NCBI GenBank assembly: GCA_963782445.1
Contig: CAWAJM010000001.1
Span: 496,001-560,000 of the forward strand
DNA from: ZC4RG20 sp963782445
GTDB lineage: Bacteria; Pseudomonadota; Gammaproteobacteria; Steroidobacterales; Rariloculaceae
Direction of reading: 5' to 3'
DNA: 64,000 nt
Below the pieces are notes generated by a model that did no database searches, was not told the DNA's origin, and worked only from the letters and a program-made list of their open reading frames with translations. Both the position numbers and the translations under genes were made by a program. Shown one piece after another: positions 41,859-49,662 of this stretch (the stretch's first letter is position 1; the number at the start of each line of letters is the position of its first letter).

Positions 41859-42560
41859 ATGGCCGACAGGCTCGGAGTGGACGGCAATGAGGAGGTGGGC
41901 GTCACCGCGGAGCCGCAGTACGACGACGGCGGCGTGGCGAGCCTCACGGCCCGCAAAGCGTCGCGGCGTCAGTTCATCAAGGGCGTCATCGCCTCGGGTG
42001 CCGTCGCCTCGAGCGCGGGCTATCTATTCGCGGGGCTCGCGGGCTGCTCGGGCCCGGGCGGCGGCGCCGCGGGCGGTGTCGAGCGCATGCTCATGCTCAA
42101 CGTCAACGGCAAGATGCGCCCCGTCGACGTGCTGCCCAACGAGACGCTGGCCATGACGCTGCGCTACAAGCTGGGCCTCACAGGCACGAAGCTCGGCTGC
42201 GATCGCGGTGAGTGCGGCGCCTGCACCGTGCTGCTCGACGACGTGCCGCATTATTCCTGCTCGACGCTGACGCACAGCGTCCGCACGCGCGCGATCTCGA
42301 CGATCGAAGGCGTCAAGGGTGCGGACGGCGGCTTGCACCCCGTGCAGCAGGCCATGATCGACGAGCTCGGGCCGCAGTGCGGCTTCTGCACGCCGGGGCA
42401 GGTCATGAGCGCCGTGGGGCTGCTCAAGGCCAATCCGGAGCCGACGCGGGACGAGGCGCGGCACTGGATGTCCGGGAATCTTTGCCGGTGCGGGGCGTAT
42501 GACCATTATCTGAACGCGATCATGCGCGCGGCCGGCGGCAAGCAGCTCAGCCAGGCATAG
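41859..42560 (+). CDS. molybdenum hydroxylase small subunit, [2Fe-2S] (xanthine dehydrogenase family)
   Basis: The 233-residue protein carries a Tat signal (SRRQFIKGVIASGAVASSAGYLFAGLAGC), so the complex is probably exported as a unit. The mature part has both iron-sulfur clusters: the plant-type CDRGECGACTVLLDD with a further Cys in HYSCSTL, and the all-helical CGFCTPGQ with CRCGAYDH. It passes electrons from the Mo site to the FAD subunit. GGGAGGGTG precedes the ATG. A large hairpin repeat separates it from the large-subunit gene. Context suggests an aldehyde, perhaps an aromatic one, as substrate. Confidence 0.93.
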   Translation: MADRLGVDGNEEVGVTAEPQYDDGGVASLTARKASRRQFIKGVIASGAVASSAGYLFAGLAGCSGPGGGAAGGVERMLMLNVNGKMRPVDVLPNETLAMTLRYKLGLTGTKLGCDRGECGACTVLLDDVPHYSCSTLTHSVRTRAISTIEGVKGADGGLHPVQQAMIDELGPQCGFCTPGQVMSAVGLLKANPEPTRDEARHWMSGNLCRCGAYDHYLNAIMRAAGGKQLSQA

Positions 42561-42565
42561 AAGGT

Positions 42566-42689
42566 GTCCCGTAAGTGCGCGTGCATGGCGATTTGCGGGA
42601 ACGCCGCGAACCCGTCCCTGGGGGCTCGCCGGGCGCCACTCATGGCGCCCGGCGTCCCGCCAATCGCCATGCACGCACACTTGCGGGAC
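42566..42689. repeat. structured repeat, type 1 hairpin, copy D
   Basis: Arms of 35 bases (42566-42600 and 42655-42689, three mismatches) enclose a perfect 12-bp apical stem (42627-42638 with 42643-42654). A one-sided bulge (42601-42626) contains GAACCCGTCCCTGGGGGCTC, matching copy B at 25 of 26 positions. The arm sequences are unrelated to those of A, B or C. The element starts six bases after the small-subunit stop and lies inside the molybdenum hydroxylase operon. Confidence 0.8.
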
Positions 42690-42762
42690 GGTTTGTTTCT
42701 CCGTCTGCCGTAGCGCCGGCGGTGGTTTGCGGGCCGGCGGCTGATTTTGGGAGAGGTGGCGT

Positions 42763-45183
42763 ATGGCTTACGAGTTACTCGGTAAGAATTTCGTCCCGCC
42801 GGATATTCTCGGCAAGGTCACGGGGCAGGCGAAGTACGCGGAGGATTTCCGCGGCGAGGGGATGGCGTTTTGCCGGCTCGTGCTGTCGACGATGCCGCAT
42901 GCGCGCGTGCGCAATCTCGACGCTTCGGCCGCGAAGAGTATGAACGGCGTGCTCGCCGTGCTGACGGCCGACGACGTGCCGGCGCAGCCCGGGCCGGCCG
43001 ACCAGATTCTGACCAAGGAACCCATGTTCATCGGGCAGCCGATCGCGGCCGTCGTCGCCGTGGACGAGCAGACGGCGCAGGATGCGATCGACAAGATCCG
43101 CGTGGACTACGAGCCGCTGCCGTTCACGGTCGATCCGCTCGAGAGCCTGTACCCGGGCGGAAAGAACGCGCGTTCGGACGGCAACGCCATCAACAATCAG
43201 CTCATCGGCGGCCCGGCCAAGGTCGATACGGTCAAGTGGACGGCGGCCGACTTCGCGGCCGCGGGGGAGGACCACCTGCCGACGGGCAAGCCCATGGCCG
43301 AGTGGTCCTTCGGCGACCTCGACGCGGCCTTCAAAAAGGCGGATCTCGTGCTCGACGAGACGTTCGTCACGGCCGGCATGTCCCATCATTCGATGGAGCC
43401 GCGCTCGTGCATGGCCTATTGGCAGAACGGCAAGTGCATCGTCTACGGCTCGACGCAGAGCCAGAGCTACATCATGCCGGGGCTCGCGGGCTACATCGGC
43501 ATCAAGCCCGAGGATCTCGTCTACGTCTCCGAGACCTGCGGCGGCGGTTTCGGCTCCAAGGGCTCGGCCTATCCGATCATGGCGATCCCGGCCTACGCCT
43601 CGAAGATGCTCAACGGCCGCCCTGTGCTCATGCGCATCAGCCGCGCCGAGGAGTATTACCTCGGCAATGCGCGCACGGGCTTCCAGGGGCGCGTCAAGCT
43701 CGGCTTCCGCAAGGACGGCCGCGTCGTCGCGGCGGATCTCTACATCGTGCAGGAAAACGGGCCGACCGTGGGCTTCCCGGACTGGCCGTCGGCGGGCGAC
43801 ACGGTCTCGCTGCTCTATCAGCCCGAGGCCATGCGCTTCCGCGGCGTCTGCATCCTGACGAATACGCCGCCGCGCTCCGCGCAGCGCGGGCCAGGCCACA
43901 ACCAGACCGTCGCGAGCGTCGAGCCCTTCATGGACAAGGCCGCGCGCATGCTCGGGATCGACCGCTACGAGATCCGGCGCATGAACACGCCGGGCATGGA
44001 CGCGAAGTTCGGCGGCCGGCAGGGCGGCGTGACGAGCTGCTATCTGCAGGACGCGATCGAGAAGGGCATGAAGGCCTTCGGCTGGGACGAGCGCAAGGCC
44101 CGAAGCGGGCAGCGCAACGGCACGAAGGTCACGGGCATCGGCATCGGCCGGGGCTTCCATCCGGCCGGGTTCTCGGGCTTCGATGGGCTCGTCGTGATCA
44201 CGCCGGACGGCAAGCTGCACGTGCATACGGGCATCGGCAATCTCGGCACCTACTCGCACACCGGCACCTCGCGCATCGCGGCCGAAGCGCTCAAGTACGA
44301 CTTCGCCAACGTCGTCGTGGAGCGCGGCGACAGCCGTAAGCACCTGCCCTGGAATATCGGCCAGTTCGGCAGCAACACCTCGTTCACGATGGCGCGCACG
44401 AATTTCGTCGCAGCGCAGGACGCGCTCGCGAAGATCAAGGAGATCGCGGCCATGGATCTCGGCGGCAAGCCCGAGGACTACGACGTCGGCGGCGAGAAGG
44501 TCTTCAGCAAGGCCGACAGCGGCAAGAGCATGACCTATGCCCAGGTTGCGAAGCGGGCCATCGAGCTCGGCGGCAAGTACGACGGGCACGAGGTCGCGAA
44601 GGACATGAACCCGATGACCCAGGAGTCGGCCATGGCGCTGGCGGGTACGGGGCTCGTCGGCGCCGCGAAGGACAACCTGCCGATCACGGCGCAGCCGGCC
44701 GCGTTCGTCGCGGGCTACATGGAAATCTCGCTCGATACGGAGACGGGCAAGTTCGAGATCGTCGACTATCTCGGCGTCGCGGACTGCGGCACCGTCATCC
44801 ATCCGCAAGGCCTCGAGTCGCAGGTACAGGGCGGTGCCGTCATGGGCATCGGCATGGCTTCGCTCGAGCGGCCCATCTACGACCCGCAGAACGGTCTGCC
44901 GGGCAACGTGGGCCTCTATCAGGCCAAGCCCGCGAGCTACCTCGACGTGCCCTCGGTCATCAAGGCCGACGCCGTCGACAAGCCGGACCCGCAGAGCCCG
45001 TTCGGCACGAAGGGCATCGGCGAGCCGGTCATGGGCGCGGCGGCCTCGGCGCTGATCAGCGCGATCTCGGACGCCTTGGGCGGGCACCACTTCAACCGCC
45101 TGCCCGTGACGCCGGATCAGATCGTCAATGCGCTGGCCGGGCGGCCGCAGTCGCACAAGCCGCTGCAGGTCAACACGGCCTGA
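42763..45183 (+). CDS. molybdenum hydroxylase large subunit (xanthine dehydrogenase/aldehyde oxidase family)
   Basis: This 806-residue subunit binds the molybdopterin cofactor. It has the N-terminal a/b hammerhead domain (DILGKVTGQAKYAEDF), the Mo-pterin segments ETCGGGFGSKGSAYPI and NTPPRSAQRGPGHNQ, and the catalytic Glu in GTKGIGEPVMGAAAS near residue 750. The Tat signal on the small subunit can carry this folded partner. GGGAGAGGTGGC precedes the ATG. Family members hydroxylate aldehydes or N-heterocycles; the nearby vanillin-forming enzyme suggests an aromatic aldehyde, which is inference. The stop codon touches a short repeat element. Confidence 0.94.
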   Translation: MAYELLGKNFVPPDILGKVTGQAKYAEDFRGEGMAFCRLVLSTMPHARVRNLDASAAKSMNGVLAVLTADDVPAQPGPADQILTKEPMFIGQPIAAVVAVDEQTAQDAIDKIRVDYEPLPFTVDPLESLYPGGKNARSDGNAINNQLIGGPAKVDTVKWTAADFAAAGEDHLPTGKPMAEWSFGDLDAAFKKADLVLDETFVTAGMSHHSMEPRSCMAYWQNGKCIVYGSTQSQSYIMPGLAGYIGIKPEDLVYVSETCGGGFGSKGSAYPIMAIPAYASKMLNGRPVLMRISRAEEYYLGNARTGFQGRVKLGFRKDGRVVAADLYIVQENGPTVGFPDWPSAGDTVSLLYQPEAMRFRGVCILTNTPPRSAQRGPGHNQTVASVEPFMDKAARMLGIDRYEIRRMNTPGMDAKFGGRQGGVTSCYLQDAIEKGMKAFGWDERKARSGQRNGTKVTGIGIGRGFHPAGFSGFDGLVVITPDGKLHVHTGIGNLGTYSHTGTSRIAAEALKYDFANVVVERGDSRKHLPWNIGQFGSNTSFTMARTNFVAAQDALAKIKEIAAMDLGGKPEDYDVGGEKVFSKADSGKSMTYAQVAKRAIELGGKYDGHEVAKDMNPMTQESAMALAGTGLVGAAKDNLPITAQPAAFVAGYMEISLDTETGKFEIVDYLGVADCGTVIHPQGLESQVQGGAVMGIGMASLERPIYDPQNGLPGNVGLYQAKPASYLDVPSVIKADAVDKPDPQSPFGTKGIGEPVMGAAASALISAISDALGGHHFNRLPVTPDQIVNALAGRPQSHKPLQVNTA

Positions 45184-45203
45184 AAAAGGGGTCAGAGCCC
45201 TTA
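45183..45203. repeat. GGGGTCAGAGCCC-type element, copy 3
   Basis: AAAAAGGGGTCAGAGCCCTT begins with the last base of the large-subunit stop codon. It lies in the 105-base gap before the FAD-subunit gene, inside the operon. Confidence 0.7.
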
Positions 45204-45288
45204 TTCGCGAGCGATGAAAACGACCGACGTACGAACACTCTGCAATGCGGCGGCGGCGGAAAGATTCAGAAGATAGGGAGCGCGAGCC

Positions 45289-46293
45289 ATGTCCAGAGAC
45301 GTGATGCCCGGTTTCGAGTTGTACCAGCCGGATACGGTCGAGAACGCCGTGGATCTGCTCGCCCGCTTCGGCGTGGACGGCTGGGCCATGGCCGGAGGCA
45401 ACGACAGCCTCGACTGGTTCAAGGACCGCATCAAACGGCCCAAGTATGTCGTCGAGCTCGGCGGCATCGCGGCGCTCAAGGGTATCCGCGCGATGCCCGA
45501 CGGCGGCATGGAGATCGGCGCGCTGACCACGTTGACCGAGATCGCGACGAACCCGATGATCCAACAGCGCTACGGAGTGCTCTCGACGGCCGCCGGCCGC
45601 GTCGCGAGCCCGCAGATCCGTAACAGCGGTACGCTCGGCGGCAATGTCAGTCAGGACGCGCGCTGCTGGTATTACCGCTATGGCGTGAACTGCTATCGGG
45701 CTGGCGGCACCACTTGCTATGCGGATACGCCGGAAGGGCAGAATCGCGAGCATTGCCTTTGGGGCGCGAGCCGCTGCGTTGCGGTCAGCCCCTCCGACAC
45801 CGCGCCGGCGCTCGTCGCGCTCGACGCGAGCATGGTGATCCAGGGGCCGAAGGGCGAGCGTGTCGTCCCGGCCGAGCAGTACTTCATCGGGCCCGACGTC
45901 GACATCCGGCGTATGACCGTCCTCGAGCACGGCGACGTGCTCAAGGCGCTGCGCATTCCGGCGGAGTGGAGCGGGGCGAAGTTCTACTTCGAGAAGGTCG
46001 CGGACCGGAACGTTTGGGACTTCCCGCTCGTGAACGTAGCCGCGGCGCTCGTGACGGACGGCGACGGCGAGGGGGCCAAGATCACGAAGGCACGGATCGT
46101 CGCCGGTGCCGTGCAGGCCAAGCCGCGGCGGCTCACGCAGGTCGAGGCCGTCGTCGTCGGCCAGCCCAAGAGCGCCGACACGGCCAAGCTGGCCGGGCAG
46201 GCCGCCGTGCGCGGCGCGACCCCGCTGAACTACAACCACTTCAAGATTCCGCTGCTGCAAAATCTCGTGACGCGCGCCGTCCGGGACGCGTAA
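45289..46293 (+). CDS. molybdenum hydroxylase FAD subunit with Cys-rich insertion
   Basis: The 334-residue subunit has the FAD-binding segments WAMAGGNDSLDW and VASPQIRNSGTLGGNVSQDAR, and a CO-dehydrogenase flavoprotein-like C-terminal domain. After the second FAD block it carries five cysteines (residues 126, 135, 143, 156, 163) in CWYYRYGVNC, GGTTCYA, NREHCLWG and SRCVAV. A similar insertion binds an extra [4Fe-4S] cluster in PaoB-type aldehyde oxidases. No signal peptide is seen, so export would depend on the small subunit. AGATAGGGAG precedes the start. Confidence 0.92.
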   Translation: MSRDVMPGFELYQPDTVENAVDLLARFGVDGWAMAGGNDSLDWFKDRIKRPKYVVELGGIAALKGIRAMPDGGMEIGALTTLTEIATNPMIQQRYGVLSTAAGRVASPQIRNSGTLGGNVSQDARCWYYRYGVNCYRAGGTTCYADTPEGQNREHCLWGASRCVAVSPSDTAPALVALDASMVIQGPKGERVVPAEQYFIGPDVDIRRMTVLEHGDVLKALRIPAEWSGAKFYFEKVADRNVWDFPLVNVAAALVTDGDGEGAKITKARIVAGAVQAKPRRLTQVEAVVVGQPKSADTAKLAGQAAVRGATPLNYNHFKIPLLQNLVTRAVRDA

Positions 46294-46386
46294 GCCCCGA
46301 AAAAGGGGTCAGAGCCCTTTTTCGCGCTCGGCCCCAGGGTCCTCCGCCGCGGCCCCGAAAAAGGGCTCTGACCCCTTTTTCGGGGC
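46294..46386. terminator. bidirectional terminator-like hairpin from an inverted pair of GGGGTCAGAGCCC elements (copies 4 and 5)
   Basis: Two copies face each other (46300-46322 and 46358-46380). With flanks they form 31-base perfect arms (46294-46324 and 46356-46386) around a 31-base loop. The element lies at the meeting point of two convergent genes and has A/T runs on both sides of the GC stem, as a two-way terminator would. The stop codon of the CoA-ester lyase lies inside copy 4, so the lyase gene reads through the whole of copy 5. Confidence 0.7.
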
Positions 46387-47253
46387 CGCCGCGAGCACGG
46401 CACGGGCGCGCTTGACGACGGGCGCGTCGATGACGCGGCCGTCGAGCGAGGTCGAGCCGCGGCCGTGGCGCTCCGCTTCTTCGTAGGCGGCCACGACGCG
46501 GTGGGCCCAGGCGATCTCCCGCGCCGACGGCGAGAAACAGACGTTCAGGGCCTCGATCTGCGCCGGGTGAATCGCGAACTGTCCCTTGAAGCCGATGCGC
46601 TTCGCGGCGGCCGCCGCGAAGCGCAGCCCTTCGGCGTTGCGGAATTCGAAGTACGGCGTCTCGAGCGCAGGAACGCCGACGGCGCGTGCGGCGATGCACA
46701 GCGCCGCGCGCGGATAGGCGAGCTGGGCCGTGTCGTCGACGCGCTCGATCCCAAGATCGTGCGTGAAGTCCTCCGCGCCGAATGCGACGGCGGCAATGCG
46801 GGCGCTGGCCCGGCAGATCTCGTAGCAGTGCACGATCGCAGCGGCCGTCTCGATCCACGGAATCAGGCGCAGCCGGCCCACGGGCAGGCCCGCGCGCCGC
46901 TCGAGCCCGGCCATGAGCGTGGAGACCGTGCTGATCTCGGCCGGGGCGCGGATCTTGCCGATCGAGATGCCGTAGATCTCCGGGCCGACGACGGCGGCGA
47001 GGTCCTGCTCGGTCCAGGGCGTATCGAGCGAATTCACGCGCGGGATCACGCGCGCCCGGCCCGCTGCGAGCCGCGGCAAGAAGGCCCGGATCGTCTCGCG
47101 GGCCGCGGCCTTCTCGCCGTCCGGGACGGAGTCCTCCATGTCCGGCACGAGCGCGTCCGGCCGCACGCCAAGCGCCTTCTCGAGCATATTGGCCTTGTTG
47201 CCCGGAACGAATAGCAGGCTGCGCAGCGGCGCGTCGCCGCGTTCCGCGCTCAC
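46309..47253 (-). CDS. CoA-ester lyase, HpcH/HpaI family (citrate lyase beta-like)
   Basis: The 314-residue TIM-barrel enzyme has the family blocks SLLFVPGNKANMLEKAL, LVPDMEDSVPDGEKAAAR, RVIPRVNSLDTPW, IPWIETAAAIVHCYEI, VAFGAEDFTHDLGI and GFKGQFAIHPAQIEALN, with Mg-binding acids in place. It should cleave a CoA ester such as malyl-, citramalyl- or citryl-CoA. The start is a GTG at 47253 overlapping the quinone-oxidoreductase stop (GTGA). The last 23 or so residues, beginning with KKGSEPFFG, are encoded by the repeat DNA and are not part of the family fold. Confidence 0.9.
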   Translation of the reverse strand: MSAERGDAPLRSLLFVPGNKANMLEKALGVRPDALVPDMEDSVPDGEKAAARETIRAFLPRLAAGRARVIPRVNSLDTPWTEQDLAAVVGPEIYGISIGKIRAPAEISTVSTLMAGLERRAGLPVGRLRLIPWIETAAAIVHCYEICRASARIAAVAFGAEDFTHDLGIERVDDTAQLAYPRAALCIAARAVGVPALETPYFEFRNAEGLRFAAAAAKRIGFKGQFAIHPAQIEALNVCFSPSAREIAWAHRVVAAYEEAERHGRGSTSLDGRVIDAPVVKRARAVLAAAPKKGSEPFFGAAAEDPGAEREKGL

Positions 47254-48231
47254 ACGCGCAGCACGATCTTGCCGAAGTGCGCGCTGTCCTCCATGACGCG
47301 ATGCGCCTCGGCGGCCTCGGCGAGCGGCAGCACCCGATCGATGAGCGGCACGATGCGGCGTTGCGCGAAGAGCGGCATGACGACGCGGCCGAACTCCGCG
47401 ATGATCGCGGCCTTCTCGGCCACGGATCGCGGCCGCAGCACGGAGCCGAGGAGGCTTTGCCGCTTCACGAGCAGCCTGCCCAAATTGAGCGTCGCTTCGG
47501 CTCCGCCCATGATCCCGATCAGCGAGAGCCGCCCGCCGACCGCGAGCGCCTTCATGTTGCGCTCCAGGTAGGCCGCGCCGATGTGATCGAGGATGACGTC
47601 GGCGCCGGCGCCGGCCGTAAAGCCGAGCAGCGCCTCCGCGAAGTCCTCGTTGCGGTAGTCGATGACGCGGTCCACACCGAGCTCGGCCACGCGCTCGAGC
47701 TTGCCCGGCGAGGCCGTGACCGCGATGCGCGCCGCGGGCACGAGCCCACGGCAGAGCTGGATGGCCGCAGTGTTCACGCCGCCCCCGCCGCCGTGCAGCA
47801 GCACCGTCTCCCCGTCGGCGAGCCGCGCGGTCATGAAGACATTGAGATAGGCCGTGATGTAAGTCTCGGGGATGCAGGCCGCCTCGCCGAAGCTCACGGA
47901 GTCGGGAATCCGGAGCACGTGACCGGCATGCGCGACGGCGAGCTCGGCGTAGCCGCCGCCGGCGAGCAGCGCGAAGACGCGCTCGCCCCGAGCGAAGCCC
48001 TCGACGCCGGCCCCGACCTCCTCGACCGTGCCGGCGGCCTCGAGCCCGAGGATCTCGGACTCTCCCGCGGGCGGCGGGTAACGGCCGAGGCGCTGCATGA
48101 CGTTCCGGCCGATTCACCGAGGTGGCGGCCACGCGGATCAGGATCTGGCCGGGGCCGGGCCGGGGGGCTTCGGCCTCGCCGAGCCGCATGACCTCGGGAC
48201 CGCCGAAACCCTCGAGTGCTATCGCTTTCAT
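47250..48231 (-). pseudogene. NADPH:quinone oxidoreductase (MDR family), frameshifted as written
   Basis: Two frames together give about 326 residues, normal for the QOR type of medium-chain reductase. The first encodes MKAIALEGFGGPEVMRLGEA and GQILIRVAATSVNRPD. The second continues with VMQRLGRYPPPAGESEILGLEAAGTVEEVG, VLLHGGGGGVNTAAIQL (nucleotide site) and a C-terminal HRVMEDSAHFGKIVLRV. There is no catalytic zinc site, as expected for QOR. The break is at 48099-48105, where removing one base from GACGTTC restores the frame. A shorter product could start at the ATG at 48098. The CoA-ester lyase follows in a GTGA overlap. Confidence 0.8.
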
Positions 48232-48378
48232 CTGTCTGCCGTCACGCTATTGTTGCGGCTCGCGCATGTCCTTACCATACGCGTCCCGTATCCGCCTTCC
48301 AGATCGATTCACCATAGCATATCGGCCGCGGCGTCCCGTGCTCGAGCGTAGGCCGCGCCGCCATCCAGAGGAACGACC
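48232..48378. promoter_or_regulatory. divergent promoter region, quinone oxidoreductase and aminotransferase
   Basis: The 147 bases between the two divergent genes include a relatively AT-rich tract near 48270-48325 (GATTCACCATAGCATATCGG). Promoters for both sides are expected here, but no clear boxes or operator can be assigned. Confidence 0.35.
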
Positions 48379-49575
48379 GTGTTTGGAACTCTGAAGCCTC
48401 TGCCGCCCGACGCGATTCTCGGCATCATGACGCTGTTCCGCGCCGACACCGATCCCCGCAAGATCGATCTCAGCGTCGGGGTTTATCAGGACGAAAAAGG
48501 CCGGACGCCGATTCTCGATTCCGTGAAGCGGGCCGAGCGGGCCGTGCTCGAAGCCGAGGACACGAAGTCGTACGTCGCGATCGCGGGCAACGCGGGCTTC
48601 AACCGCGGCATGGAGACGCTGCTTTTCGGTGAGGGCCATGGGGCGCTCCGGGATGGGCGGGTCAGCACGGTGCAGACCCCGGGCGGCAGCGGCGGACTCA
48701 GCGTCGCCGGTCACCTCGTGCAGCGCGCGAAGCCGAGCTCGCGCATCCACATCAGCGAGCCCTCGTGGCCGAACCACATCCCGCTGCTGCGCTTGTCGGG
48801 GCTCGACATCGAGACGTATCCCTATTACGACCATGCGGCGCACGCGATCGCTTTCGAGCGCATGGCCGCCGCGGTCGAGAAGATCCCGGCGGGCGACCTG
48901 CTGCTGCTGCACGGCTGCTGCCACAACCCCTGTGGAGCCGACCTATCGAAGGAGCAATGGGGCGTCCTCGCGCAGCTCTGCGCGCAGCGCGGCATCGTGC
49001 CGTTCGTCGATCTCGCCTATCAAGGGCTGAGCTCGAGCCTCGGCGACGACGCCTACGGACTGCGGCTCATGGCGGACAGCGTGCCAGAGCTCGTCGTCGT
49101 CGCCTCCTGCTCGAAGAACTTCGGCCTGTACCGCGAGCGCGTCGGCGCCGTCTGCGTCGTCGCGGCCAACGCCGAAGAGGCGAAGGGCGTGGCTTCGAAC
49201 GCCGCAAACGTCGCGCGCAGCATCTACTCGATGCCGCCCGACCATGGCGCCGCGATCGTCGACCGCATCCTGCACGACGAGGCGCTGCGGGCGCAGTGGA
49301 CGGACGAGCTCGAGGCGATGCGCAACAGGCTCAACGGCCTGCGGCGTCTGCTCGTCGAGAAGCTCGCCGCGCGCAACACGCCCGTGGACTTTTCGTTCAT
49401 CGCGAACGAGCGCGGCATGTTTTCCTTCCTCGGGATCTCGCGCGAGCAGGTCGTCGCGCTGCGGGAGCGCTTCCACGTCTACATGGTGGAGTCGAGCCGC
49501 ATCAACATCGCCGGCGTCAATCAGGGCAACGTCGACTACGTGGCCGACTCGATCGCGGCCGTTACGGGCCGCTAG
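48379..49575 (+). CDS. aspartate/aromatic amino-acid aminotransferase (class I)
   Basis: The 398-residue PLP enzyme matches the AspC/TyrB subgroup. Blocks include IDLSVGVYQDEKGRTPIL, TPGGSGGLSVAG, SEPSWPNH, LLLHGCCHNPCGADLS, the PLP-binding Lys in VASCSKNFGLYRERVGAV and the C-terminal SSRINIAGVN with the substrate-binding Arg. It interconverts aspartate or aromatic amino acids with their keto acids. HNPCG and the conserved lysine and arginine are all intact. An MFS gene follows on the same strand after 87 bases. Confidence 0.95.
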   Translation: MFGTLKPLPPDAILGIMTLFRADTDPRKIDLSVGVYQDEKGRTPILDSVKRAERAVLEAEDTKSYVAIAGNAGFNRGMETLLFGEGHGALRDGRVSTVQTPGGSGGLSVAGHLVQRAKPSSRIHISEPSWPNHIPLLRLSGLDIETYPYYDHAAHAIAFERMAAAVEKIPAGDLLLLHGCCHNPCGADLSKEQWGVLAQLCAQRGIVPFVDLAYQGLSSSLGDDAYGLRLMADSVPELVVVASCSKNFGLYRERVGAVCVVAANAEEAKGVASNAANVARSIYSMPPDHGAAIVDRILHDEALRAQWTDELEAMRNRLNGLRRLLVEKLAARNTPVDFSFIANERGMFSFLGISREQVVALRERFHVYMVESSRINIAGVNQGNVDYVADSIAAVTGR

Positions 49576-49662
49576 GCCGACACAAGGCCATGGATCGGCG
49601 GCTTCAGGCGCGGCCCGGATGCCGGCCAGGCCGGGGTCTGGGCATGATTCGCGCGGTCGGCC

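Noticed and set aside
42775..46260. Very long minus-strand open frame (1161 codons) opposite the molybdenum hydroxylase genes
   Set aside because: It is antisense to two well-recognised genes, has arginine/alanine/histidine-rich shadow composition and no family motif. It arises from GC-rich third-position bias.
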